The position numbers and the translations under genes were made by a program. The notes below the pieces were generated by a model. It made no database searches, was not told where the DNA came from, and was given only the letters and a program-made list of their open reading frames with translations. From NCBI RefSeq assembly GCF_030816915.1, contig NZ_JAUSYN010000002.1, positions 3,671,501 to 3,735,500 of the forward strand: a stretch of DNA of 64,000 nucleotides, written 5' to 3'. Of this stretch, positions 7,922-17,412 are shown piece by piece. This DNA is from Streptomyces sp. B3I8 (lineage in GTDB: Bacteria; Actinomycetota; Actinomycetes; Streptomycetales; Streptomycetaceae). The stretch's first letter is position 1; each line of letters begins with the position of its first letter.

Positions 7922-10036
7922 TCACCAGGAGCCCTCGCCCGGCACCAGCCGCCCCGCCTTGCGGTACTCGCGCCGCGCTCCCTCCAGCAGGTCCGCCGCC
8001 GTGACCACCCCGTCCCGTCCGGCGGCGAGGTAGGCCGCCGTCACCACCGCGCTGCGGATCGACCCGCCGGCCAGGTCGAACTCCCCCGCCAGCGCGTCGA
8101 GTTCCGCGAGCGTCCCGTCGGCCACCGGCACCCGCTCGAGCCCGTGCCGCCACAGCGCCAGCCGCTGCCCGGCGTCGGGGAAGGGGAAGTCGACGACCAG
8201 GTCGAGCCTGCGGGTGAACGCCTCGTCGATGTTGGCACGCAGGTTGGTGGTGAGCACCGCGATCCCGCTGAACGACTCCAGCCGCTGGAGCAGGTAGGCG
8301 CTCTCCATGTTGGCGTACCGGTCGTGGGAGTCCTTGACCTCGGAGCGCTTGCCGAAGACGGCGTCGGCCTCGTCGAAGAGGAGGACCGCGTCGGTGCGGT
8401 CGGCCTCGGTGAAGATCCGCTCCAGGTTCTTCTCGGTCTCGCCGACGTACTTGTCGACGACGGAGGAGAGCTGGACCACGTAGAGGTCGAGGCCGAGTTC
8501 GGCGGCGACGACCTCGGCGGACAATGTCTTGCCGGTGCCGGACTCGCCCGCGAACAGCCCGAGCACCCCACGGCCCCGGCCGCCGCCGGCGCTGAGCCGC
8601 CAGTCGCCGAGCACCCGGTCCCGGTGCCGGGCGCGCAGGGCGAGCTCGTGGAGCTGGGCGAGGGGGGCGGCGGGCAGGACGAGGTCGTCCCAGCCGACGT
8701 CGGGGCGGATCCGCCGGGCGTGCTTCTCCAGCCCGGACGCGGACTGCCGGCGGGCGGCCAGCCGCACATGCCGGGGGGCCAGCGGCACACCGTCGAACGC
8801 GGCCAGGCCACGGGCGGTCCGCGCGGCCCGCACGAGCCGCTCCCCGCCGAGACGGTAGGGGGCGACGGTGGCGGCGAGGTCGAAGCCGGGGCCGTCGGGA
8901 GAGGGATCGGTGGAGCCGTCGGACGGGGCGGTCAGTGCCGCCGCCCAGGCGGGGAGCGTGCCGGTGCTGCGGCCGGGGGCCTGGAGGACCAGGGGGTCAC
9001 GAGGGCACCAGTGCGGGTCGTACGGGCGGGGGTCGGCCAGCAGCACCGGGACGTCCCGGGCGGCGGTCAGTTCCCGCAGCAGCGGGCCGGGGTCGGCGGG
9101 CAGTGGCGCGACGAGCAGTGCGCGGCCGCTCAGCCGGGCCTCGCGCACCAGCGCGGCGACGTGGTCGTCCGGTCCGCCGAAGCACAGGGCGTCGAACCCG
9201 GCCGCGCGCAGGGCGGCGGCCGCGCACGCCGTTCCCTCGCCCTCCCGTTGCTCGCGCAGGTAGACGGCGTCCGAACCGGGCGTCGCCAGATGGGCGGCCA
9301 GCCGGCCGGTGAAGGACGCGAACTCCGCGTCCTCGCCGGGGTCATGGGGGTCACGGTGATCGTGGGCGTCGTGCGGCAACGGGCGCAGGTGCGGGGTGAG
9401 CGCCGGGTCGGGGGTGTCGTCGCCGAGCAGGTGGGCGACGACCCGGTCGGGCACGCGCAGCGACCGGGTCAGGAAAGGCCGCTCGGGTTCCTCCACCACC
9501 AGCAGCCCGCGCGCGGTCAGCGGTGCCGAGGCGTGGAACCGGGCCCTCGCGGCCGCCCGGTGCGCCGGCATTCCGCACAGGTCGAGCGCGAGGCCCACCG
9601 TGGCGCGGCGGCGGCCGACGTCGTCGTTGAGATAGCCGTAGAGCGGCTCGAAGGAGCGGTCCACGTCGGGCGCGAGGGCGAGGAGCAGGATCGCGGTGTC
9701 CAGTTCCCCGAGCCCCAGCAGCCCGGCCGGACCGGCGCCCCGAACGGCCCCCCGACCGGCGTCCGGGTCGGCGGGGAGCGGCGGGGCGTCGTCGTACGGG
9801 CGCCCGGGGTGCACGTCGCCGCCCACGGGCTCCGCGGGGTGTGCCAGGTACCGGCGGACGGCCTCCTCCGAGAGGTACAGCCCGCGCAGCGGGTCGTCGG
9901 CCGTGGGGTCGCCGGCCGACCGCCGGTCGACGAGCAGGGCGACCCGCTCCCGCAGCCGCGCGAGCCGTACGAGGAGCGCGTCGGCGGGCTCGGCGAGGAC
10001 TTCCGGGTCCGCGGGACCGTGGGTGTGCGTGGTCAT
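7922..10036 (-). CDS. AAA+ ATPase of the CIS locus (Cis15/Afp15-like)
   Basis: 704 residues from ATG 10036, which overlaps the DUF4255 stop (ATGA). The N-terminal ~440 residues are Arg/Ala/Leu-rich helical sequence with no motif I recognise. The C-terminal AAA+ module has Walker A GESGTGKT near residue 495, Walker B VLLFDEADAVFGKR near residue 553, a sensor-1 IAVLTTNLRANID segment and arginine-finger-like FTRRLD. This is the classical CDC48-like ATPase found in nearly every eCIS locus (Afp15, PVC15); in Afp it is needed for normal particle assembly or length. The family call is strong; its exact role in Streptomyces CIS is not established by sequence. Confidence 0.92.
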   Translation of the reverse strand: MTTHTHGPADPEVLAEPADALLVRLARLRERVALLVDRRSAGDPTADDPLRGLYLSEEAVRRYLAHPAEPVGGDVHPGRPYDDAPPLPADPDAGRGAVRGAGPAGLLGLGELDTAILLLALAPDVDRSFEPLYGYLNDDVGRRRATVGLALDLCGMPAHRAAARARFHASAPLTARGLLVVEEPERPFLTRSLRVPDRVVAHLLGDDTPDPALTPHLRPLPHDAHDHRDPHDPGEDAEFASFTGRLAAHLATPGSDAVYLREQREGEGTACAAAALRAAGFDALCFGGPDDHVAALVREARLSGRALLVAPLPADPGPLLRELTAARDVPVLLADPRPYDPHWCPRDPLVLQAPGRSTGTLPAWAAALTAPSDGSTDPSPDGPGFDLAATVAPYRLGGERLVRAARTARGLAAFDGVPLAPRHVRLAARRQSASGLEKHARRIRPDVGWDDLVLPAAPLAQLHELALRARHRDRVLGDWRLSAGGGRGRGVLGLFAGESGTGKTLSAEVVAAELGLDLYVVQLSSVVDKYVGETEKNLERIFTEADRTDAVLLFDEADAVFGKRSEVKDSHDRYANMESAYLLQRLESFSGIAVLTTNLRANIDEAFTRRLDLVVDFPFPDAGQRLALWRHGLERVPVADGTLAELDALAGEFDLAGGSIRSAVVTAAYLAAGRDGVVTAADLLEGARREYRKAGRLVPGEGSW

Positions 10037-10758
10037 CGCATCCGCTCGGCGCGTGCCGCCGCGATGTGGTGCGGGCGGTGGGCCCGCTCCTCCGCCGGCG
10101 GGCCGGACGTCCGTGCCGTCTCCGGGCCGGGCTCCCCCGAGGTGTCGCGCACGCGGACGGCCGCGCCCTCGGTGACCGGCGGCCCGGCGTCGTACTCCGG
10201 CACCGCCGGGAACGGCGCGGTGATCACCAGGTCCACGGACGGCTTGAGTTCGCCGCCGAGCGCTGACCAGATCTCCGCCAGGGAGCGCGACTCGCTCTGC
10301 ACGCCGGCCACCGTCACCGGCACCGACAGCCCCAGTTCGCGCAGCGCGTCCGGGAGGTCGGACGGGGGCAGCAGCTCGCGGGGCAGCAGGGTGGCCAGTA
10401 CGGCGGAGAGCAGCCGGTGTTCGTCCTGCGGCCGTCGGGTCCACGCCGTCACCAGGTACGACAGCCGGAACCAGCGCGGCGGCTGCCGGCGCTTGATGAC
10501 GACGTTCCGCTCGTCACGGACGGCGATGTGTCCGCGGTGCCGCCGGGAGACGTCCTCGCGGATGTCGTAGAGGTAGGCGTTGACGGTGGGCGCGTTGCGG
10601 CGGGCGGCCCAGTCGCGGGTCGGGGCGTCCAGCGTGATGTCGACGCCGGATCCCGCGAGCGCGCCGCCGCTGAGGAGGTCCTTGAGGACCTCGTCCACCT
10701 CGTGGATCACTGTCGCGCTCCCACCGCCGTACGAATCGCCGTTGCCGGTCTCTCCCAT
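10033..10758 (-). CDS. DUF4255 protein, CIS tail terminator/cap (Afp16-like)
   Basis: 241 residues starting MGETGNGDSYGGGSATVIHE. The N-terminal ~180 residues carry the DUF4255 pattern: VIHEVDEVLKDLLSGG, APTVNAYLYDIREDVSRR and RWFRLSYLVTAWTRRPQDEHRLL. In Afp and PVC this family caps the sheath and tube and sets particle length. The last ~55 residues are Pro/Ala/Arg-rich and look disordered. It is the first gene of the ATPase pair and is separated by 134 bp from the LuxR-type gene. The start is the first ATG after a GAGAGAC stretch; no other in-frame start fits better. Confidence 0.92.
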   Translation of the reverse strand: MGETGNGDSYGGGSATVIHEVDEVLKDLLSGGALAGSGVDITLDAPTRDWAARRNAPTVNAYLYDIREDVSRRHRGHIAVRDERNVVIKRRQPPRWFRLSYLVTAWTRRPQDEHRLLSAVLATLLPRELLPPSDLPDALRELGLSVPVTVAGVQSESRSLAEIWSALGGELKPSVDLVITAPFPAVPEYDAGPPVTEGAAVRVRDTSGEPGPETARTSGPPAEERAHRPHHIAAARAERMR

Positions 10759-10892
10759 CGTGCCCGCCCGCCCCCGCGGCCGCCGCGCCCACGGGGACGG
10801 GACACGGGCAGAGGGAGGTGTCCCGGGGGGCAGCGGACCTGCCCGTTCCGCCTCCCCGCCTCGGCTCCCCGCCCCTCACTCCCGGGGAACCG

Positions 10893-11555
10893 TCAGATGT
10901 AGCCCTCGCGCAGGGCGTACGCCACGGCGTGCGCGCGGTTGCGCAGATGCAGACGGGTGGTCAGACCATGCATCACGTTCTTGATGGTGCGTTCGGAGTA
11001 CGACAGCTTGCCGGCGATCTCCGCGGTGTCCAGGCCGTCGGCGACCAGCCGCAGCACGTCCACCTCGCGCGGCACGAGGCCGACGGCGGGGGCGGCGGAG
11101 TGGCCGGCCGTGCCCCGGTGCAGGGTGCCCACCTGGTCGATGAGCCGGCCGAGCAGGTCGGCGGGCAGGTCGCCGTCGCCGCGGGCGGCGGAGAGCACCG
11201 CCTGCACCAGCCGGTGCGCGGTCGCCTCGTGCCGCCAGACGATGGCGCCGACCCCGCACTCGATCACGTCCAGCAGCTCCGCCTCGCGGATCTCGCCGAC
11301 CACGAGGACCGCGCGGGCACCCTCGCCGCGCACGACGCGGCGCAACCGGGTCAGGCCGGACTCGTCGAGGGTGTCGCCGACCAGCAGGGCGACGGTCCCC
11401 GGGCCGCTCTCCGGGCGCAGTTCGAGCTCGGGGTGGCGGCGGAGCTGACTGAGCACGCCCTCCCGGGAGATGGGGTCGGGGGCGTACACGACGACGGGCA
11501 CCCGGTGTGCGGGGTCCGGCCGGTCGGCCTCCGTGGTACTGAACGTGCTGCGCAT
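10893..11555 (-). CDS. NarL/LuxR-type regulator with degenerate receiver domain
   Basis: 220 residues. The C-terminal LuxR helix-turn-helix is complete: LVPREVDVLRLVADGLDTAEIAGKL and SERTIKNVMHGLTTRLHLRNR. The N-terminal half has the length and layout of a receiver, but the acidic pair after strand 1 is VVVYAPDP, and the expected phosphorylatable Asp is replaced in VALLVGDTLD, so phosphorylation is doubtful. It is transcribed towards the CIS genes and diverges from the large LuxR regulator at 11881, so it is a candidate direct regulator of the CIS operon. Start at ATG 11555, after an AAGGGGAG ribosome binding site. Confidence 0.85.
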   Translation of the reverse strand: MRSTFSTTEADRPDPAHRVPVVVYAPDPISREGVLSQLRRHPELELRPESGPGTVALLVGDTLDESGLTRLRRVVRGEGARAVLVVGEIREAELLDVIECGVGAIVWRHEATAHRLVQAVLSAARGDGDLPADLLGRLIDQVGTLHRGTAGHSAAPAVGLVPREVDVLRLVADGLDTAEIAGKLSYSERTIKNVMHGLTTRLHLRNRAHAVAYALREGYI

Positions 11556-11880
11556 CCCTGGCTCCCCTTGCCTTGTGGTCCGCCCATTCCTCGGCGGACC
11601 TTGTCCAGCCTTGCCGCAGGGGGTCGCGGGGGCAATCGTGGAGCACCACGAGGCACACCACGAGAACGGACGCGCAGTCACGCTGCCCCGGCGGGGCCGC
11701 CGCCCGTCTCCGCCCGGGTCCGCGCGGCGCCGTTCCCCCTGGCCGCCGGGGCAGGGAAGCGGGTTCCTCACGGGCGTGACGTACGGCACGTCCGGGCACC
11801 ATGACCCGACCCCGCACGTCTTCCTCTGCGGGGAGATTCACCCGGTGGTGCACGTGTAACACGTGGGAGAGGAGGCGTAC
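11556..11880. promoter_or_regulatory. divergent promoter region of two LuxR-type regulators
   Basis: 325 bp without a supported ORF, between the divergent regulator starts. It holds a short dyad CGTGG-AGCA-CCACG near 11636-11655 and the perfect palindrome at 11851-11865. Promoters for both regulators must lie here, but I cannot assign -10/-35 elements with confidence. Confidence 0.6.
11851..11865. promoter_or_regulatory. perfect 15-bp palindrome, candidate operator of LAL regulator
   Basis: The sequence is CACGTG-TAA-CACGTG, two E-box-like hexamers around three bases, ending 15 bp before the ATG of the large LuxR regulator. LuxR-type proteins bind dyads of this size, so autoregulation or cross-regulation by the divergent NarL-type protein is plausible. 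It overlaps an alternative GTG at 11863. Confidence 0.5.
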
Positions 11881-14800
11881 ATGCCCGGACAGTTGACCGA
11901 ACGCACGGACGTGACAGAGCTGATCGCGGCGGAGGCGGCCCGGGCCCGGGCCGGCAACGGCCGCCTCGTCCTGCTGCGCGGCGCCACCGGCACCGGCCGC
12001 ACCGCCGTGCTGGAGGCCGCCGTCCGGGACGCCGACGCGCACGGCATGCGCGTCATGGTCGCCCGCTGCGCCCGCTCCGACGACGCCCAGTACTTCGCCT
12101 CCCTGATGCGCCTGCTGAGCCCCGTCCCCGACGTCCCCGGCTGCCTCGAACCCGGCCAGTACGCGATCTTCCGGGGCGGCGACGAACGCGTCGTGACCAC
12201 CCGACTGCTGCACCGCCTGCGGGAGTTCGCCGAGGACCGCCCTCTGCTCATCGCCGTGGACGACGTGCACCTGGCCGATGCCGCCTCCCGGCGCTGGCTG
12301 GTGGAGGCCGCCCGGCGCATCGACCGGCTGCCCGTCCTGCTGCTGGTGACCGAGCGCAGCCAGTACGACATCACTCCGCCCACCCCCGGACTGGCCCACA
12401 CCCTCCCGCCCGACCTGGTCCGCATCCACACCCTCGCCCCGCTGTCCGGCCGTTCCACGGCGCTCCTGGCGCGTGCGCTCGCCGGGAACGTGTCCTGCTC
12501 CCGCGCGGAGGCCTGCGTCCGTGCCTCGGCCGGCCACCCGCTGCTGCTGCACGCCCTGTCGGCGGATCTCAGCGGCAGCGGGGCCGACACCGTGCCGGAC
12601 TCCTCGGCGATGCTCTACCCGGGGGCCTACCAGGCCGCGGTGTCCTGGTGGCTGGAGTGCGCCGGAGTGCGCACGACCGAGGTCGCCCGGGCACTCGCGG
12701 TGCTGGAGGACGACAGCGGGGCGGACGGCAGCGGGGCGTACGGCACCGGGGCGTACGGCGTCGGCCGTCCGCCCGCGCCCGCCTCCCCGCACGGCTCGGC
12801 CCGCCCCGGCGTACCCGTCGACCCCGCCGTCACCCGGCGCATGGCCGAGCTCCTCGCGGAGATGACCGGCGCCGACGCCGCCCGGACCGTCGGCTGGCTC
12901 ACCGCCATGACCGGGCTCGGGCTGCTCCGCCCCGACGCGTGGGGCCGCCCGCGCTGGGCGCACCGGCTGCTGCGGGACGCGGTGCTCGAGGGCTGGCCCG
13001 CCGCGCGGCGCCGGACCGCGCACCTCGCGGCCGCCGACGCCATGTGGCGGCGCGGCGACGACAACGCGGCCGTCGCCCGGCAACTGCTGCGGGCCGGCAC
13101 GGCGAACCGGGACTGGGCCGTGAACGTCCTGCGGGACGCGGCGCGCGACGCCGCCCGCGACGGGCACGTCGAGACCGCCGTGGCCTATCTGCGCCGACTC
13201 CTGCGGGAGCCGCTGTCCGATCCGCAGCGGCAGCGGGTCCTCACCGAACTGGGCTCCCTGGAGTGCTCCGCCGCCCTGTCCCGCACCCAGTGCCCGGACC
13301 GGACCGGCACAGGGGCCGGTACCGGGGCCGGCGCGGGCCGTTCCACCGGCGTCACGCGGCTCACCGAGGCCGTGCGGCTGCCCGGCGAGCCGGCGGACCG
13401 GGTGCGCGCGGCCGTCGCCCTCGGTACCGCGCTGGCCCGGTTCCACCACGCCCCGGCCGCCGTGGAGGCGCTGCGCGGCCTCGACGACGGCGGTCTGTGC
13501 GACCGCCCCGACCTGATGGGCGCCGTGCGGGCCGCCACCGTACTGCTGTCCGACCGGGACCAGGTGCTGCGCCGGCAGGCGTACGCCCGGCTGTCCGAAC
13601 AGGTGCGGAACACCCCGGAGCTGGTCGGCGCGGCCGGCCGTGCCCTGCTGGTGCGGCACGCGGCGGCGGCCGGGCTGGTCTCGGCGCAGGAGGCGGTGGA
13701 ACAGTTGAGGGCGCTGCTCCTGGAACCGGCCGACCCGGTGACCGAACCGTTCCTGTTCGGCACGGCCGCGGAGATCACCCAGTGGGCCGACGACTTCGAC
13801 TCGGCCGAACAGCTCGCGGACCGCGCGCTGGCCGGCCAGCACCCGCACGAGCTGCACCCGGTGTGCGAGATCGTGCGGGACGTGCGCGCCGACATCGCGG
13901 CGGCCCGCGGCACGCACGTCCTGCCCCGGTACCTCCTGGCCGGACACCCCCCGGCGCGGACCGGGCCCGCGGAACACGGGGACGGGGACGAGCGGCGCCG
14001 CCCCTCGGGGCACGGGTACGGGGACCACGGGGACGGGGCGTACGGACCGGCGGAGCACCTGCCGCCGGAGCACGCGCGGGCCGGAACGGAATACGCGCGG
14101 CCCCACGACCCCGCGCGTGCGGTAACGGAGTACGCCGGGCCCCACGGCCCCGCGGTGCCCGACAACCCCTCCGCGCCGGCCGCCGGCCCGGCCCGCGCGC
14201 CCCGCACCGCCGACGCGCGCACGGTGCTCGCCCTCGTCGGGGCCGGCCGTCTCGCGGAGGCCGAGCGATTCGCGGCCGCGTTGGACCTCGGCCGCACCCC
14301 GGACTCCCCGGAGCGCAACCGCTTCCTGTACGCACGCGGCGTACTGCGGGCCGCCGTCGGCAATCCGGTGGGCGCCGCGCACGACTTCCTGGAGTGCGGG
14401 CGGAGCCAGTCGGCCCGTGAGGAGGTCAACCCGGTGCTCACCCCGTGGCGGACCGGCCTCGCCGAGTGCAAACTCGCGGTGGGCGAGCGGCGGGCGGCAC
14501 TGGTGCTGGCCGAGGACGAGCTGCGCCTGGCCCGGGTGTGGAACACCCCCCGCACCGTGGGCCGCGCCCTGCGGGTACTGGCCACCGCGACCGGCGGCCG
14601 GCACGGCCTGGACCTCGCCGAGGAGGCCGTACGGCTGCTGCGCACGGCCCCCGGCGGCGCCGGCGACGGCGACGAGCTGACCGCCGCGCTGCTCGCGCGG
14701 GGGCGGCTGCTCCTCGCGGCGGGGGAGCGTTCCCATGCCCGCGAGACCCTGCGCGAGGCGGCGGACCGTGCCGTACGGCGGGGCGCGACGCGGCTGGCGG

Positions 14801-15117
14801 ACGCGGCGGGGGCGGCCCTGCGTGAGGGCGGCGCCCGCAGACCGGCCGCCGTCCGCACGGGCTACGGGGCGCTCACCGGCAGCGAGCGCCGCATCGCGGA
14901 ACTGGCGGCGGAGGGGCACACCAACGTCGAGATAGCGGGCCTCCTCCATGTCGCCCGCCGCACCGTGGAGACGCACCTGACCAGCACGTACCGCAAACTC
15001 GGCATCCGCCGCAGGGGCCAGCTCCGGACCGTTCTCGGCGCTTGCGCGTCCCGCCGCCCCGACCGGGACTACTCTCACGAGGATGGCCGCACCCGACACC
15101 CTGACCGCCACCCGTGA
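11881..15117 (+). CDS. large ATP-binding LuxR (LAL)-family regulator
   Basis: 1078 residues. The start is ATG 11881 because GGAGAGGAGG lies directly upstream; an in-frame GTG at 11863 has no such site. N-terminal NTPase: Walker A region LLRGATGTGRTAVLEAA (residues about 32-48), in which the usual Lys is Arg, and Walker B RPLLIAVDDVHLAD near residue 125. A TPR-like helical middle follows, with low-complexity linkers near residues 280-300 and 700-770. The C-terminal LuxR HTH is intact: LTGSERRIAELAAEGHTN, then VARRTVETHLTSTYRKLG. It overlaps the next gene by 35 bp. Neighbourhood suggests control of the CIS genes; the Walker A change questions ATP hydrolysis. Confidence 0.9.
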   Translation: MPGQLTERTDVTELIAAEAARARAGNGRLVLLRGATGTGRTAVLEAAVRDADAHGMRVMVARCARSDDAQYFASLMRLLSPVPDVPGCLEPGQYAIFRGGDERVVTTRLLHRLREFAEDRPLLIAVDDVHLADAASRRWLVEAARRIDRLPVLLLVTERSQYDITPPTPGLAHTLPPDLVRIHTLAPLSGRSTALLARALAGNVSCSRAEACVRASAGHPLLLHALSADLSGSGADTVPDSSAMLYPGAYQAAVSWWLECAGVRTTEVARALAVLEDDSGADGSGAYGTGAYGVGRPPAPASPHGSARPGVPVDPAVTRRMAELLAEMTGADAARTVGWLTAMTGLGLLRPDAWGRPRWAHRLLRDAVLEGWPAARRRTAHLAAADAMWRRGDDNAAVARQLLRAGTANRDWAVNVLRDAARDAARDGHVETAVAYLRRLLREPLSDPQRQRVLTELGSLECSAALSRTQCPDRTGTGAGTGAGAGRSTGVTRLTEAVRLPGEPADRVRAAVALGTALARFHHAPAAVEALRGLDDGGLCDRPDLMGAVRAATVLLSDRDQVLRRQAYARLSEQVRNTPELVGAAGRALLVRHAAAAGLVSAQEAVEQLRALLLEPADPVTEPFLFGTAAEITQWADDFDSAEQLADRALAGQHPHELHPVCEIVRDVRADIAAARGTHVLPRYLLAGHPPARTGPAEHGDGDERRRPSGHGYGDHGDGAYGPAEHLPPEHARAGTEYARPHDPARAVTEYAGPHGPAVPDNPSAPAAGPARAPRTADARTVLALVGAGRLAEAERFAAALDLGRTPDSPERNRFLYARGVLRAAVGNPVGAAHDFLECGRSQSAREEVNPVLTPWRTGLAECKLAVGERRAALVLAEDELRLARVWNTPRTVGRALRVLATATGGRHGLDLAEEAVRLLRTAPGGAGDGDELTAALLARGRLLLAAGERSHARETLREAADRAVRRGATRLADAAGAALREGGARRPAAVRTGYGALTGSERRIAELAAEGHTNVEIAGLLHVARRTVETHLTSTYRKLGIRRRGQLRTVLGACASRRPDRDYSHEDGRTRHPDRHP

Positions 15118-15757
15118 CGCCTACGACGCGGTGGCCGGCACCTACGCCGACATGTTCCGCGCGTCACTGCGCGAGCAGCCGCTGGAACGCGCGCTGCTCG
15201 CCGCCTTCGCCGAGACCGTCCGTGCGGACGGCGACGGCCCCGTCGCGGACCTCGGCTGCGGCCCCGGCTACGTCACCGCGCATCTACGGGACCTGGGACT
15301 GCGGGCGTCCGGCGTCGACGCCTCCCCCGCGATGATCGAACTGGCCCGCCGCGCCCACCCGGACCTGCGCTTCGACGTGGGCTCGATGGCAGCGCTCGAC
15401 CTCCCCGGCGGCACGCTGGGCGGCATCCTCTCCCGCTGGTCGGTCATCCACACCCCGCCGCCGGAACTCCCCGCCCTGCTCGCGGAGTTCGCCCGCGTAC
15501 TGGCCCCCGGCGGCCACCTCATGCTCTCGTTCTGGGCGACCGAGGACCCGTCCGTCCCGACCCGGGCCTTCGACCACGCGGTCGCCCCGGCCCACCGCTG
15601 GTGCCCCGACCACCTCTCCGCCCTCCTGCGCGCCCACGGCCTGACCGAACGCTCCCGAACGGTCCAGGAGCCCCTCCCCACGGACCGCCGCCAGTTCCGC
15701 AGCGTTCACCTGCTGGCGCGGAAGGCACCGCCGGCCCAGCGGGCACCGGCGGCCTGA
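15083..15757 (+). CDS. class I SAM-dependent methyltransferase
   Basis: 224 residues starting MAAPDTLTATRDAYDAVAGTYAD. Motif I is VADLGCGPGYVTAHL (residues about 53-67), the acidic loop SGVDASPAM follows, then the motif-II-like LDLPGGTLGGILSRWS and LAPGGHLMLSFWA. The set is typical of Methyltransf_25/11 small-molecule methyltransferases. The start lies inside the end of the LAL gene (35-bp overlap), so translation is coupled, yet the substrate cannot be read from sequence. No biosynthetic partner is adjacent. Confidence 0.85.
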   Translation: MAAPDTLTATRDAYDAVAGTYADMFRASLREQPLERALLAAFAETVRADGDGPVADLGCGPGYVTAHLRDLGLRASGVDASPAMIELARRAHPDLRFDVGSMAALDLPGGTLGGILSRWSVIHTPPPELPALLAEFARVLAPGGHLMLSFWATEDPSVPTRAFDHAVAPAHRWCPDHLSALLRAHGLTERSRTVQEPLPTDRRQFRSVHLLARKAPPAQRAPAA

Positions 15758-15970
15758 CCTCACGGCCCTTGGGTCACAGGAGTCGCGCAACGGGTTCACC
15801 GTCATGGTCGCCTTCCAACTTCCCCACTCCCCCACGTCCCCACTGCTCCCAGGCCGTGCGGCCACGGGCGGAGCTGCCGGCCGTACGGACACACAGCACG
15901 ACACGTCCGTTTCCAGGCGTGCCGCGCACGCTCCGCCACCTGGGCGGGGAGGGACGGGTGGACCCCGGCG

Positions 15971-16003
15971 GAGCGGTCCCGCACGGGCCGCGCGGGCCCG
16001 CTC
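15971..16003. terminator. bidirectional hairpin between convergent genes
   Basis: A 12-bp stem (15971-15982 with 15992-16003) with one mismatch, and a 9-nt loop, lies in the 266-bp gap between the convergent methyltransferase and flavoprotein genes. No T-run follows, as is usual for Streptomyces terminators. Confidence 0.5.
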
Positions 16004-16023
16004 CGCACTTCCCGTACGGGTGG

Positions 16024-17265
16024 TCAGGCGGCTTCCGGGACCGTCCGGTCCTCGCCGGCGGTCCGGTCGCGCACGACGGGGCGGCGGCGGGCCGGGACGG
16101 CGAGGGTCGGGTGCGTGACACCCCAGACCGCGCCCTTGCAGACCGTCTCCTTGTAGAAGGCGGCCAGCCGCCCGGTGATCGCGGAACTGACGGAACGGTC
16201 GTCGGCGGTGACGAACTGGATCAGACCCTCCCGGCGCCCCAGCGAGACGCACTGGTTGAAGTAGCGCAGCGAGGTGTGCGGGAGCCTGCCGCCGGTCAGC
16301 CGGGCCGCGAGGGCGTCGGCGGCCTGCCAGGCCATGGGGACGCCCGAGGCGCAGGACATGCGCAGGGGCTTGCCGCCGGCGCCCGCCGCCATGGCCGCGT
16401 CCCCGACGGCGTACACGTCCGGGTGCGAGACGGAACGCATGGTCTCGTCGACCACGATCCGCCCGCCGTCGGTGACCACCAGGGCGGTCTCCCGCACGAG
16501 GGGGTGGACGGCGAAGCCGGCGGTCCACACGGTGACGTCGGCCGGGATGCGGCCGGCGGGGACACCGTCACCGCCGTCGGCGGTGGTGGTGACGTGGTCG
16601 GCCGCGACGGCGGTGACGGCGGTGTGCTCGTGCACGGTGATGCCGAGCCGGTCGAACACCTTGCGCAGGTGCCGGACGCCCTTGGGGGAGAGCCAGTCGC
16701 CGAGGCCGCCGCGCGCGGCGAGGGCGACGTCGAGGTCCGGGCGGGCCTCGGCGATCTCGGTCGCGGCCTCCACCCCGGTGAGTCCGCCGCCGACCACGAG
16801 CACCGGCCGCCCGGCCTCCAGACCGGCCAGCCGGTCGCGGAGCCGGAGCGCCCCGGCGCGGCTCGCGAGCTCGTCGGCGTGCGCGGCGACCCCGGGGACG
16901 CCGTGGTCGGTCCAGCCACTGCCGAGGGCGTAGACGAGGGAGTCGTAGGGCAGTTCCTCCGTGCCGCCGGCGGGTCCGTGAGAACTCCCCGTGCCGGTCA
17001 CGGTGACGGTCCTGCGGTCGACGTCGACGGCGGTGACCCTCCCGAGCCGCGGCTCGACGCCCGTGCCCGCGAACATCTCGGCGAGGGGCCGGGGCCTGAG
17101 CTCCTGCCCGGTCGCGAGCTGGTGCAGCCGGACGCGTTCCACGAAGTCGGGTTCGGCGTTGACGAGGGTGATGGCGACGTCCTCGCGGCGCAGCCGCCTG
17201 GCGAGGCGTCCGGCGGCGATGGCCCCGGAGTATCCGGCTCCGAGGACGACGATGCGGTGCTGCAT
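16024..17265 (-). CDS. NDH-2-like NAD(P)/FAD oxidoreductase
   Basis: 413 residues starting MQHRIVVLGAGYSGAIAAGR. The first dinucleotide fold is VVLGAGYSG; the second, for NAD(P)H, is GRPVLVVGGGLTGVEAATEIAE; the FAD-binding C-terminal motif is DVYAVGDAAMAAG. Length and motif order match type II NADH dehydrogenases and related pyridine nucleotide-disulphide oxidoreductases. It probably moves electrons from NAD(P)H to quinone or a small acceptor. It is downstream of, and co-oriented with, an ECF41 sigma factor; ECF41 genes typically sit beside an oxidoreductase, epimerase or decarboxylase they control. A strong terminator separates the two, so it needs its own promoter. Confidence 0.85.
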   Translation of the reverse strand: MQHRIVVLGAGYSGAIAAGRLARRLRREDVAITLVNAEPDFVERVRLHQLATGQELRPRPLAEMFAGTGVEPRLGRVTAVDVDRRTVTVTGTGSSHGPAGGTEELPYDSLVYALGSGWTDHGVPGVAAHADELASRAGALRLRDRLAGLEAGRPVLVVGGGLTGVEAATEIAEARPDLDVALAARGGLGDWLSPKGVRHLRKVFDRLGITVHEHTAVTAVAADHVTTTADGGDGVPAGRIPADVTVWTAGFAVHPLVRETALVVTDGGRIVVDETMRSVSHPDVYAVGDAAMAAGAGGKPLRMSCASGVPMAWQAADALAARLTGGRLPHTSLRYFNQCVSLGRREGLIQFVTADDRSVSSAITGRLAAFYKETVCKGAVWGVTHPTLAVPARRRPVVRDRTAGEDRTVPEAA

Positions 17266-17412
17266 GTCCCTGCTCCTGTCTCGCGTTCCTGATCCGGGCG
17301 CATCCCGTCCTGGACGAGGTCCGGTCCGGACGAGGTCGGTCCTGGACGAGGTGGTTACGCCCCTTGAACCGGACAGCCCGCCGTTTCCTGACAGGACCGC
17401 GCGGGGACCGCG

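Noticed and set aside
7754..10570. Long plus-strand frame opposite AAA+ ATPase and DUF4255 genes
   Set aside because: No recognisable motif; antisense to two genes with clear Walker and DUF4255 motifs.
10876..15111. Very long minus-strand frame opposite the LAL regulator
   Set aside because: Only its downstream part overlaps a real regulator gene in a different frame; the rest is antisense low complexity.
17266..17412. ECF41-type promoter (TGTCA with CGTC at 16-bp spacing) before the flavoprotein gene
   Set aside because: A TGTCAGG exists near 17390, but no CGTC occurs at the right spacing.
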